This document shows, in pieces, positions 1-7,743 of a stretch of 12,308 nucleotides of DNA; the first letter of the stretch is position 1, and every line of letters begins with the position of its first letter. The translations under genes were made by a program, and so were the position numbers. This stretch comes from JAGLCW01 sp964422555 (lineage in GTDB: Bacteria > Caldisericota > Caldisericia > UBA6126): positions 1-12,308 of the forward strand of contig CAYRBR010000049.1 of assembly GCA_964422555.1 (NCBI GenBank). The letters run 5' to 3'. Below the pieces are notes generated by a model that worked only from the letters and a program-made list of their open reading frames with translations, made no database searches and had not been told where the DNA came from.

Positions 1-909
1 ATATGTTTTTCCATCAATTGCATCGAATGCTTCTGGGCTAGTGGGTGATTTTACTACAATGCGGGAACCCATTAACCGATCCATGTCAAATGTATGCAAG
101 GGTTGTTGATAATAAAACATAATTAAGTTGGCAATATCCACCACGTTGTTAACGGGACGAATATGAAAAGCAAATAATCGTTTCCGAATTTCAAACGGAC
201 TTTCATTTACTTTCACATCCGTTATTACAGCACCCAAATACAAGGGCAATTGGGATTCTCCACCCGTATTTCTTTTAATCCATCAGTTTGGATACTTCTT
301 TTAACAGCTACTTCAGAAAAAGCAGGATAAATATTTCGAATGTCTTGCCGTTTTTGTGCAGTTAGATTGCAATCGAAGGCTGCATTCACTTCTCGTAAAA
401 TTCCCACCATAGCATAACAATCGGGTCGGTTGTAAGGTATTTTTAAATCAAAAGAGGGTTCTGCTAACCAAAATAGTTCGTAAAAATTTTGACCCAGTGG
501 AGTATCGGGGGGTAATCGAAGAATTCCCTCTCGTTCTTTTGCCGACATACAGCTGGCATCCAACTTTAATTCGTCACTGGACTCGCTCAAAATCTCTTTT
601 TGTTAGCTTCAGCCCACAAATAATTGTACCGGGGCAAGCCCATACGCAAACATCGCCAGCATGGATATCTTTCCAGCCTGTTACTACCTGGTGCTCGTGT
701 GTTCCATCGGTAATGATTGCTTTTTTTAAGTGATCGTATCCGGGTACATCCATTGTTTCCAGTATTTTTACGGTTACAACTGTGTTATGTAAAGCCGGTA
801 TATAGTTTTCCACTTCAAATCCCAGGTGACCAAATTTATCGCGCACCTGTTCGGAAGGGGGGCAACTAGTTCCAAGAATATCTTTTAGGTAGGAATATGA
901 AATAATCAT
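1..909 (-). CDS. pheT: Phenylalanyl-tRNA synthetase beta subunit (5' part; two compensating frame breaks; runs off the left edge)
   Basis: Beta subunit of the (alpha-beta)2 enzyme that charges tRNA-Phe in the cytoplasm. The start ATG overlaps the pheS stop by one base (TAATG), and GGAG lies 7 bases upstream, so translation is probably coupled. The first 111 codons (909-577) give the usual N-terminus and tRNA-binding domain, then meet TGA at 574-576. Homology continues in another frame from about 602 to 245, including the conserved NRPDC motif followed by GILREV, until TAA at 225-227. It then returns to the original frame from about 243 to the edge, where I read YLGAVITDVKV, then IRPVNNVVDIAN and QQPLHTFDMDRL, typical of the B3/4 domain. 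The shifts are therefore about +1 and then -1, with no net change. I see no programmed-frameshift signal. Base-calling errors or real indels are likelier, and since the gene is normally essential I list it as a CDS. About 300 residues of a protein usually near 800 are visible. Confidence 0.9.
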
Positions 910-1952
910 TAGAATTGCTCCAGGAAGTGAATATTATTTGCATAAAACAGACGAATATCATCGATTTGATATTTCATCATGGCAATTCGTTCAATGCCCC
1001 ATCCAAATGCAAAACCACGATATTTTGTGGGATCAATGCCTACGTTTCGTAAAACTTGTGGGTGTACCATTCCGGAACCACCCAGCTCAATTTCTCCAGC
1101 ATTCGAACAGATGCTGCAACCGTTCCCCCCACAGAAGGGACAACTAATAAATGTTTCAGCACCCGGTTCAACAAACGGGAAATAGGACGGTAGAAAGCGT
1201 ACTTCTACTCGTTTCCCGAATACACCTGTCATCATTTCAGTTAAAATACCAGATAAATCGCAGAAACTAACATTTTCGTCAACCACTAATCCTTCAATTT
1301 GGTGGAAAACCGGGTAATGCGTTGCATCACTTGCATCTCTACGATAACAGCGACCCATTGATACGATGCGTATAGGAAGCTGTCCTTTTTCCATGGCACG
1401 AATCTGCACAGCTGAAGTTTGTGTTCGTAGAATATGCTCTGGATCTAGGTAAAATGTATCTTGTTTATTACGTGATGGATGCCACTTGTGAATGTTTAAG
1501 GCATCAAAGTTGTGAAACGTATCTTCGATTTCGAAACCACTTACTACATCGAAATTTAGGCTTCGGAAAATATCAAGCAAATCATCTATTACTTGTGTAA
1601 TAGGATGTTGGTGTCCCAGTACAAAAGGAATTCCAGGTAATGTTAAATCGCATTGGTTTTCAGGAGACGCAGAGGAAGGAGAAGATTGAATGGTTGCTTG
1701 CAGAGCTTTAATCTGGGCTTCGACAAATTCTTTAAACTGGTTGATAGAAGAACCAAAATTTCCCCGCTCGGTTGCAGGAATTTCTTTTATGCGTCCAAAT
1801 AAGCCTCGTATTTCCCCTTTTCTACCCAGGTATTTAACACGAAGTTTTTCAATATCTTCAAGCGATTTTACTCTTTTAACTTTTTTCTCAAATTTCTCTT
1901 TACAGTCTTCTATAATGCTTTGTTTGCCTTCTTCACTCACAATACTTAGCAT
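909..1952 (-). CDS. pheS: Phenylalanyl-tRNA synthetase alpha subunit
   Basis: Catalytic subunit of phenylalanyl-tRNA synthetase. It activates phenylalanine with ATP and transfers it to tRNA-Phe together with PheT. At 347 residues it has the usual bacterial length. Residues 1-95 form the helical coiled-coil arm. Class II motif 1 starts near HPITQVIDDLLDIF (116-129). Motif 2 is around RCYRRDASDATH, followed by FHQIEGL (201-222). Motif 3 is GWGIERIAMMKY (317-328). A four-cysteine knuckle (C271, C274, C279, C282) precedes GSGMVHPQVL; I recall similar cysteine insertions in a subset of bacterial PheS proteins. The gene lies 41 bases after the FmdB-type gene and overlaps pheT by one base. The chosen ATG directly abuts its Shine-Dalgarno (AGAAAGGA, then TG), which is too close for ideal use. 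GTG at codon 6 has better spacing, so the true N-terminus may be about five residues shorter. Confidence 0.96.
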   Translation of the reverse strand: MLSIVSEEGKQSIIEDCKEKFEKKVKRVKSLEDIEKLRVKYLGRKGEIRGLFGRIKEIPATERGNFGSSINQFKEFVEAQIKALQATIQSSPSSASPENQCDLTLPGIPFVLGHQHPITQVIDDLLDIFRSLNFDVVSGFEIEDTFHNFDALNIHKWHPSRNKQDTFYLDPEHILRTQTSAVQIRAMEKGQLPIRIVSMGRCYRRDASDATHYPVFHQIEGLVVDENVSFCDLSGILTEMMTGVFGKRVEVRFLPSYFPFVEPGAETFISCPFCGGNGCSICSNAGEIELGGSGMVHPQVLRNVGIDPTKYRGFAFGWGIERIAMMKYQIDDIRLFYANNIHFLEQF

Positions 1953-1993
1953 TCCTTTCTACACGTTTGGGAACGTTGCACTTTAAAAATATT

Positions 1994-2230
1994 TTATTTG
2001 CTGCAGGTAGAACAGCTTCCTCCACTACAGCTACTACAAGCACTGGAGCCACTGGAACTACTACTAGTACAGGCTTGATCTGGGTGCTTTAAATACCCCA
2101 AATTCGAGACCAACTTCTTTATATGTTTCGATTTACATTTAGGACACTTAACTTGTTCAATTTCATTAAAAGGAACAATTACTTCAAATTGTTCTTCACA
2201 TTCTTCACATTTAAATTCGTATATGGGCAT
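1994..2230 (-). CDS. FmdB-family zinc-ribbon protein
   Basis: Small 78-residue protein of the FmdB/CxxC_CXXC_SSSS putative regulatory family. It starts MPIYEFKCEEC, the family signature. Two CxxC knuckles (C8/C11 and C29/C32) should bind one zinc. Residues 54-78 form a low-complexity Ser/Cys/Gly tail with five cysteines (54, 65, 68, 73, 76), also typical of the family. Members are annotated as putative regulators, but the biochemical role is not established and I infer none. AGAGGT lies 5 bases before the ATG. The gene heads the unit with pheS and pheT, behind a good promoter in the gap after the kinase genes. That placement suggests co-expression with the tRNA synthetase. Confidence 0.9.
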   Translation of the reverse strand: MPIYEFKCEECEEQFEVIVPFNEIEQVKCPKCKSKHIKKLVSNLGYLKHPDQACTSSSSSGSSACSSCSGGSCSTCSK

Positions 2231-2270
2231 ACAGTACCTCTTACTTCAAGTATAACAATTTTTCTTGCCT

Positions 2271-2299
2271 ATTATAGCACATTGTGTTGTTGTAGTGAA
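2271..2299 (-). promoter_or_regulatory. Predicted sigma-70 promoter of the fmdB-like/pheS/pheT unit
   Basis: On the minus strand, TTCACT (2299-2294, 4 of 6 matches to the -35 consensus) is followed after exactly 17 bases by a perfect TATAAT (2276-2271). A TG two bases before it makes it an extended -10. Transcription would start near 2264, leaving a leader of roughly 35 bases before the ATG at 2230. The leader is too short for a T-box or a peptide attenuator. The promoter sits in the 107-base gap after the degenerate kinase gene, where I found no clear terminator, so read-through from the kinase operon is also possible. Confidence 0.6.
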
Positions 2300-2337
2300 T
2301 AGTTATTCAGCCTGCACAAGAAAGGTATTTTAGATTG

Positions 2338-4650
2338 TTACTCGATTTCCACCATGGGTATGGTAATGGTGTACTCGGTTCCCTTATACTCTTCGCTTTC
2401 AATTTGCAAACTTCCCCCCATTGATTGCACAATTTTGTTTGTAATCATAAAGGAAAGACCAAAACGTTCGTTGTCTGGTAAAGTTAACCAATATTGAATA
2501 TCCTGTAGAGATCGAACTAAAACTTTTTGCTGCTCGAGAGAATACCCTTGCCCTGTATCGGTAAATCGAATGGTAAGATTTTGATAATCTGGATGTTGAT
2601 TTGGTTTTGCCTGTAAAGAAATAGTAATATCCCCATGAACCGTTCTCTCAATAGCAGCTTCCAGTATGTTGGATAATATTTGAATAAGTCTGCGTCTGTC
2701 CAGGCGAAACATGGGAAGTACAGAAGGAATTTGTTTTTGCAATAGTATATTTTTGTCTTCCATTTTTGCTTTATATTTCTTGTGAACAGTGTTAACCAAA
2801 CTTTCAAAATGAATGGGTTCTAGATGGTAGGGTGCTATTTTTTCAGTAAGACGAATATATTCCCGAATATTGTTCAATACAAACAACAATCCCCTGGAAG
2901 ATCCTTGCATGATTCGTACTTCTTTATCAAACAATCCCTGTGGAGATTGTCTTTGGATTATCTCTGCATTTTTGATAATAGTATAAAGAGGTTCCTGTAA
3001 TCTTTGATAAACATACGAAATTAGCAAGTCTTTTGTAGTATTAGCCTGTTCTGTTTGATTAATTATATTGCTCAGGTTATTCTGCTGTTCAGCCTGTGGT
3101 GAAATATCAACCTGAACCCAAACAACCGCTTCTTCCCCAAACAGTTCCTTTTCAACAGGGTACAGGTACGAGCAATACACTTTGTTTTTTCTGGCAATTT
3201 CGTACTGCACCATTTGATCTTCTTTTGTATAGAGTGCCTGTTGAATATAGGGAAGTAATTTTGATTCAACCATTAAACCATGTTCCTGGTGAATGTAGGT
3301 TTCTTCTTTCATACCACTAAGAAGAGTATCGTAGAAAGAATTCTGTTCCGAAATCTTTACCAAATATTTCCCTCTTTTGTTCACAACCGAAATAACAACC
3401 GGTAGAACATGCAAAATAGAATCAAATCGTTTGCTGGCTATAGTAAACATTTTTTGTTGATGCCGGTTGTGCAATATATATCGATACAGTAACACCAGTG
3501 CAATTAAAGAAACAAAGAGAAAAGCACCCAGTATCCATATAATTACCCCGTACTTTTCGTATACACTGGGAGGTTGCCCAATAATTCTTGCCATAGCAGG
3601 CAACAAATCAAGGTTCAGATTCCAATATTCAAGAGCTTCCCAATTCACAATGAATTCGGACTGTCCAAGGTGGTCTAATTTAACATCTGACGGAGCCTTC
3701 CCCAACAGTATATCATGGGCAATACTGGCTACCTCTCTTCCATGTCGGTAAGCCGTAATAACCGATCCTCCCACCACTTTTGGGTAGATGCTTTGGTCAT
3801 TAATGGAATACCAGGGATGTTTCATTTCATGTAAAACGATATCCATAAACTGCTCTTTATTTACATATTCGCCATTGGCATCAATTTGCCAGGTGTTAAA
3901 AATAACCGCAGAATTAGAGGGTAGCGATTGAAGCGCTTCCAGTAGCTGATCGTTTGTTAGTTCTGTTCCAGCTAAGTATTCTAATTCTACTCCAGTTTTT
4001 TGGGTGAATTCTTGTAAATCCCGAAGGGAATCCTGGTATACGCCTTGTCCGGTGGGAGAATTATCGTAAATAATAAACAATGTTTCCAGCGATGGATCTA
4101 ACATCGTTGCCAGTAAAGCAGTATTCCAGTAATCTCCATCTTGCAGAATACCGGTGAATAAAGGATATGAATGAGGTCCAATAATTTTTTGATAGGTTTC
4201 TTCGGGTAAATAATTAACCCCGCAGAAAACCACAGGAGTGTTTCGATAATCTTGATTTTTTTGGTACAAATCCTGGATGGTTGTAAAAGCGTTATCGTCA
4301 AGAGTTATAATAACATCGAAATAGTTAGGTGGAAATTGCGTTACGTATTTTTGTATATTGGTTTCCCAAATTGTTTTGTCGTGAATTCGTTTCGAATCTA
4401 AATAAACAGTGTGCAACTCGGTGTTATATAACGATCGGGTATTGAAAAACTCCTCAATGGAGTTAAAAAGTCCATCTGACCATTTGTAACCCTGGTGATA
4501 GGAATTAATGACCAATACATGTTTGTTGTTGGGGTACTCTGTTTCATTTGAGGTTGTTGCCCCGGCAGTGAGAATTGTTAAAGTAAAGAAAAAGAAACAT
4601 AGGAAAAGGGATACAACACAAGTGATTTTTCTTGGTGAAAAAAATCTCAT
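2338..4650 (-). CDS. Substrate-binding-protein-like sensor with a degenerate histidine-kinase module (predicted pseudokinase)
   Basis: Membrane sensor of 770 residues. Residues 1-31 are a signal peptide or anchor. Residues 42-355 form an exported ABC-transporter substrate-binding-like domain (PF04392 type; begins HVLVINSYHQGYKWSDG). Residues 368-392 span the membrane, and about 404-520 are a PAS-like domain. Residues 535-770 have the HisKA plus HATPase layout, but key residues are lost. The H-box reads YVYQRLQEPL, with Gln549 where the phospho-accepting His should be. The N-box reads SNILEAAIE, with Ala665 replacing the Mg-binding Asn. The G2 loop is NERFGLS instead of GxGLGLS. The G1 motif DTGQG (698-702) is kept. 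I infer a non-phosphorylating sensor or partner subunit. Its ATG overlaps the stop of the intact kinase upstream (ATGA), with a G-rich Shine-Dalgarno inside that gene's end, so the two are made together and may form a heteromer. The reading frame is open throughout, so this is not simple decay. The ligand cannot be told. Confidence 0.85.
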   Translation of the reverse strand: MRFFSPRKITCVVSLFLCFFFFTLTILTAGATTSNETEYPNNKHVLVINSYHQGYKWSDGLFNSIEEFFNTRSLYNTELHTVYLDSKRIHDKTIWETNIQKYVTQFPPNYFDVIITLDDNAFTTIQDLYQKNQDYRNTPVVFCGVNYLPEETYQKIIGPHSYPLFTGILQDGDYWNTALLATMLDPSLETLFIIYDNSPTGQGVYQDSLRDLQEFTQKTGVELEYLAGTELTNDQLLEALQSLPSNSAVIFNTWQIDANGEYVNKEQFMDIVLHEMKHPWYSINDQSIYPKVVGGSVITAYRHGREVASIAHDILLGKAPSDVKLDHLGQSEFIVNWEALEYWNLNLDLLPAMARIIGQPPSVYEKYGVIIWILGAFLFVSLIALVLLYRYILHNRHQQKMFTIASKRFDSILHVLPVVISVVNKRGKYLVKISEQNSFYDTLLSGMKEETYIHQEHGLMVESKLLPYIQQALYTKEDQMVQYEIARKNKVYCSYLYPVEKELFGEEAVVWVQVDISPQAEQQNNLSNIINQTEQANTTKDLLISYVYQRLQEPLYTIIKNAEIIQRQSPQGLFDKEVRIMQGSSRGLLFVLNNIREYIRLTEKIAPYHLEPIHFESLVNTVHKKYKAKMEDKNILLQKQIPSVLPMFRLDRRRLIQILSNILEAAIERTVHGDITISLQAKPNQHPDYQNLTIRFTDTGQGYSLEQQKVLVRSLQDIQYWLTLPDNERFGLSFMITNKIVQSMGGSLQIESEEYKGTEYTITIPMVEIE

Positions 4651-7535
4651 TCTCCCCCCTTTGTTTCTACGGTATCTTCTCGAATAACCAGAATACTTCT
4701 AAAATAATGAAGGTAGTCTTCTACTTCCTCCAGGTTTAATAAATAGACAGCTTTTTGAAGTCGACTGGTTTGATTGTACAATTCTTCCCATTGATACTCG
4801 TTGGCAAATTGTAACATGTTTTCTGCCAATGGATTAATTAAACTAAGTCGAAGCCCTCGTCGAAGGGAACGGAGTGAAGGTCCAAAACGATGAGAAAATT
4901 CTTGAATTCTCTCTTCCATTGTAAAGTTTTTTGAAACAGCTGAATCCATTTTGGGAGATAACTGAGAAGTCCCAAAATTGGAGAAATATTCATCACCCTC
5001 CCCAAGATCTTTTTGCAATCGAGGAAAATACAGGACAAATGTAGAGCCATCTCCTTCTGTACTTTCAACTGTAAGTGTAGCATTCATATCAGAAGCCAAT
5101 TTTTTAGAAATAGATAAACCCAATCCCATTCCTTTTTGATTTATTTTGTGATTGTTAGCCTGCTTAAAGGGATCAAAAATGGTATCTAACTGGTTTTCGG
5201 GAATACCTATCCCCGTATCAGATACAGTAACGTACAACCCAGTGTAAGCTTCAGGATCGCAATTGCCAGACTCCAGAATGGATGCATCTAAAATTGGTGG
5301 GGCTGTTTTTATGGTAATTTCGATGGTTCCTTTTTCGGTGTATCGAACTGCATTCCCTACCAAATTCATAAGTACCTGTTGGAATCTTGTTTTATCCAAG
5401 TATAGCAAAGGACATTTTTCTGCAATAGATTCGGTGAATTCTAATCCTTTCTCTTGAATAGGCAGGGCAAACAGATTATGGATATCTTTGATGAGTGCAC
5501 TTAGATTTGTGCTTTCCAGGTGTAGTTCTACATTGTCAGAGGAAGATTTTGCCACCGAAAGAATATTCCCCAGTATAGTGTCTAGGGCTTTGCTGGATTG
5601 ATGAATGGTATGAAGATACTTTTGTGCTCTCATTGATAAACCCGGTTCTTTTTGTAAAAGGGATGTAAAACCCAGAATGGAGTTTAAAGGAGTACGCAAT
5701 TCATGACTTACGGTTGACAGGAATACTTCTTTTGCCCTGGATGCTTCATCTGCTTTTAAAGCAGCTTCTTTCAACTCTTCGATAGTTTGTAAATGCTCAA
5801 ATTCATCTGCAATTTTGTTGGTAAATAATGATAATGCGTTTTGGAGAGAATCGATGGAAACAATTTCTGTTTCAAACATAATTACAAAATATCCAAGCAA
5901 TTCCTCCGAAGAAGAAGTAATTTTTTGATACACTAGAGTTTTAATTTTCTTTTTTCCGAGTTGTTCTTTCAAACACCCCACTAACGAACTTACAGGAATA
6001 AAATTTTGTTTGGATTGCATACTGGCAGCCATGTCGCAAAACAGTTTTTCCAGTTGTTCGATGCATTCTGTTTTCTGTTTTTGCCATTCTTTATGTACAC
6101 TACTGTATATATAGAACTTTGGATTGGGATCCTGTTTTTTCCCAAATTGAAACACGCCCCCACCTTTTGCTCCAATTAACTCTACAAACCCTCGTATCAT
6201 TACTCGTATGTATTGTTCTCCGGTAAAAGAAGATGCCTTGCTTGTAATACGTTGAATAGCTTCTTCATATAGCATTCTTGTGGTAACATCCTGGCTTATA
6301 CCTTTACAGACAACCATTTTGCCATCCGCTATTTCCTGGTAAATATAGTTATCTATATAACGAACACGCCCATTTTTGAGAATACGAAACTGATGATAAT
6401 AGTTATGGGTCCCATTGTTTTGGTCCAATCCCTTTTTTAAAGATCGAATAAAACTTTCTCGATCATCTGGGTGGACAACCTCCAGTGCTTTTTCAAAAGG
6501 CAATCGCACTTCTCCTTCTTCAGACAGAGAAACACCAGAAATTAGGGAGTATTGTTCATCTCCTATAAAACAATCTTCGCTTGGGATATAATTCCATAAG
6601 GCGGATTTTGTAAACGAAAGCATTTGTTTGTACGAATCGACAAAGCTTTGGTCAGGAGAAACATCTTGAATAATCATGTAATAGCCAAGAATTTTTGATT
6701 GTTTATGCCACGTGTTAGGCATCACTGTCATTTGTAGTTTTTTTGTTCCGCTTAATATTGTATCAAATCGTTTCTGTTTTCTTATTTCATCAAAATTGTA
6801 GTTAACGATAACCTGAACAGAGTGGTTTTGTTTTAGCTGCCTTTTTTGTTCTTCTTTAAAGTAGGTGCTGGTAAATAAATTGATATGCTCTAATTTCTGC
6901 CAAATGGTAGGCGCGCCAAAAATATCTCTGGCTTTGTCGTTCACCGATGTTAATGTACCTGTTTTGTCAAACAGAGCAATTCCCAAGGGAGCTACCTTAA
7001 ATAAGCTAGAAAACTGTTCTTCTTTTAATTCCAGTTCAATTCGTTGTTTCTTTTCCTCGGTTATGTTTTGAACATACCCTATCCAATGGCGTTTACCGTG
7101 GGTTGATTTCACTTCCACAGACGTAAAATAATCTCGAATCCATATCCAGCGCACTTCATACATAAAAGGGTTAATGCGATACTCTTTGGTGCCTTCGGTT
7201 AAATTTCCCGCGTTGTTTGCATTGTTCCAAAGCAATTCTTTATCGTCGGGATGTACCATGGCCAAAAATTCGTCACGGGTAGTTGGAACAGAAATCGTTT
7301 TGGATGCATCTAAACCAAGTGATTCCCAGATGTTTTCGTGAATGGTGTACTTTTTTGTACCTTCATTATATTCCCAGGATGATGCCTGTCCTGCCTGAAA
7401 AGCAAGGTGTAAAATTTTATTCAACAGAAGTTGTTTGGAAAGAAGTTCTCTTTCCCGAACGATTAAATACACGACAAGAACCAGCACAAAAACCAAAATG
7501 ATAATGATCATTAACAGTATCTCAATCAGTTCCAT
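4647..7535 (-). CDS. PAS/GAF sensor histidine kinase with a helical C-terminal tail
   Basis: Inner-membrane sensor kinase of 962 residues. One membrane helix lies at about 5-26 with almost nothing outside, so sensing is probably cytoplasmic or through a partner. PAS domains span roughly 40-162, 172-293 and 303-420; the first and third have the PAS_3 look, with VHPDD motifs. A GAF-like domain covers about 430-585, followed by a short coiled coil. HisKA has the H-box STVSHELRTPL with His611. HATPase motifs are complete: N-box NLVGNAVRYT (N724, N728), G1 DTGIGIP (D773), DPFKQ, and G2 GMGLGLS (802-808). There is no receiver domain. Residues 870-950 form an extra helical tail (see findings). AAAGG lies 8 bases before the ATG. 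The gene is first of a two-gene operon, overlaps the degenerate kinase gene by ATGA, and is divergent from another kinase. It should autophosphorylate and pass phosphate to a response regulator not in this window. Confidence 0.93.
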   Translation of the reverse strand: MELIEILLMIIIILVFVLVLVVYLIVRERELLSKQLLLNKILHLAFQAGQASSWEYNEGTKKYTIHENIWESLGLDASKTISVPTTRDEFLAMVHPDDKELLWNNANNAGNLTEGTKEYRINPFMYEVRWIWIRDYFTSVEVKSTHGKRHWIGYVQNITEEKKQRIELELKEEQFSSLFKVAPLGIALFDKTGTLTSVNDKARDIFGAPTIWQKLEHINLFTSTYFKEEQKRQLKQNHSVQVIVNYNFDEIRKQKRFDTILSGTKKLQMTVMPNTWHKQSKILGYYMIIQDVSPDQSFVDSYKQMLSFTKSALWNYIPSEDCFIGDEQYSLISGVSLSEEGEVRLPFEKALEVVHPDDRESFIRSLKKGLDQNNGTHNYYHQFRILKNGRVRYIDNYIYQEIADGKMVVCKGISQDVTTRMLYEEAIQRITSKASSFTGEQYIRVMIRGFVELIGAKGGGVFQFGKKQDPNPKFYIYSSVHKEWQKQKTECIEQLEKLFCDMAASMQSKQNFIPVSSLVGCLKEQLGKKKIKTLVYQKITSSSEELLGYFVIMFETEIVSIDSLQNALSLFTNKIADEFEHLQTIEELKEAALKADEASRAKEVFLSTVSHELRTPLNSILGFTSLLQKEPGLSMRAQKYLHTIHQSSKALDTILGNILSVAKSSSDNVELHLESTNLSALIKDIHNLFALPIQEKGLEFTESIAEKCPLLYLDKTRFQQVLMNLVGNAVRYTEKGTIEITIKTAPPILDASILESGNCDPEAYTGLYVTVSDTGIGIPENQLDTIFDPFKQANNHKINQKGMGLGLSISKKLASDMNATLTVESTEGDGSTFVLYFPRLQKDLGEGDEYFSNFGTSQLSPKMDSAVSKNFTMEERIQEFSHRFGPSLRSLRRGLRLSLINPLAENMLQFANEYQWEELYNQTSRLQKAVYLLNLEEVEDYLHYFRSILVIREDTVETKGGE

Positions 7536-7589
7536 CTCGCATACCTTTCATCCTTTACGGATAGAATACACACGTTGCCATTTGTTTCG

Positions 7590-7605
7590 TACTACTATAG
7601 TAGTA
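7590..7605. promoter_or_regulatory. Perfect 16-bp palindrome, possible operator
   Basis: TACTACTATAGTAGTA is identical on both strands with no spacer. It overlaps -10-like sequences on both strands (TATAGT within it, and TATACT at its right end on the minus strand), and lies 55 bases before the minus-strand kinase start and about 140 before the plus-strand one. The absence of a loop and its weak A/T content argue against a terminator. A dimeric regulator site is possible, but this is inferred from symmetry alone. Confidence 0.4.
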
Positions 7606-7701
7606 TACTAATTTTTTTTTACAATTTAATTCATTTTCTCTTGATTATATGCATAATTAGATACGAAAGAAAAGATGTGACAATTCCTGTATATTAACTG
7701 G

Positions 7702-7719
7702 TTACGTTTAGTAACGTAA
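7702..7719. promoter_or_regulatory. Spaced dyad TTACGT-N6-ACGTAA, possible operator
   Basis: Two perfect 6-base inverted arms are separated by six bases. The dyad lies 25 bases before the plus-strand kinase start, between weak -35-like (7694-7699) and -10-like (7717-7722) hexamers, where a bound protein would block transcription. No second copy was found in the window. Inferred from symmetry and position only. Confidence 0.35.
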
Positions 7720-7743
7720 TATTTAACAAAGGAATGATATTAT

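Larger units (their letters stand above)
7536..7743. promoter_or_regulatory. Divergent intergenic region between two kinase genes
   Basis: This 208-base, very AT-rich gap must hold the promoters of both kinase transcription units. It contains a perfect 16-bp palindrome (7590-7605), a run of nine T (7612-7620) and a spaced dyad (7702-7719), all listed separately. Promoter-like elements are ambiguous. For the plus strand, TTGCCA (7575-7580) with TATAGT (7596-7601) is spaced only 15 bases; a weaker pair, TTAACT (7694-7699) with TAATAT (7717-7722), is spaced 17 but leaves a very short leader. For the minus strand, TATACT (7607-7602) has no good -35. No small ORF with a ribosome site or RNA gene was seen. 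Confidence 0.6.

Noticed and set aside
225..260. Programmed -1 frameshift in pheT
   Set aside because: No X XXY YYZ slippery heptamer or following hairpin is present; only a short CCC run lies at the switch point.
560..610. Programmed +1 frameshift at CAG TGA C in pheT
   Set aside because: The stop context TGAC is weak, as in prfB, but there is no slippery CTT-like codon and no strong upstream Shine-Dalgarno-like stimulator. A second opposite shift downstream fits indels or base-calling errors better.
497..1185. Open frames on the plus strand across pheT and pheS
   Set aside because: They are antisense shadows of the synthetase genes, with no ribosome sites and no recognisable protein features.
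1963..1976. Dyad ACGTT-N4-AACGT just upstream of pheS
   Set aside because: Five-base arms in a 41-base gap inside an operon are weak, and it does not match the TTACGT dyad near 7702.
6909..6918. GGCGCGCC-like GC-rich palindrome in an AT-rich gene
   Set aside because: A single 8-bp restriction-type site encoding ordinary residues at a PAS domain, with no further structure around it.
6959..6974. Hairpin CTGTTT-N4-AAACAG inside the minus-strand kinase gene
   Set aside because: A 6-bp stem is expected by chance in a window of this size.
7590..7620. Palindrome plus T9 as a rho-independent terminator
   Set aside because: The stem is A/T-rich, has no loop, is separated from the T-run, and lies between two divergent starts where no gene ends.
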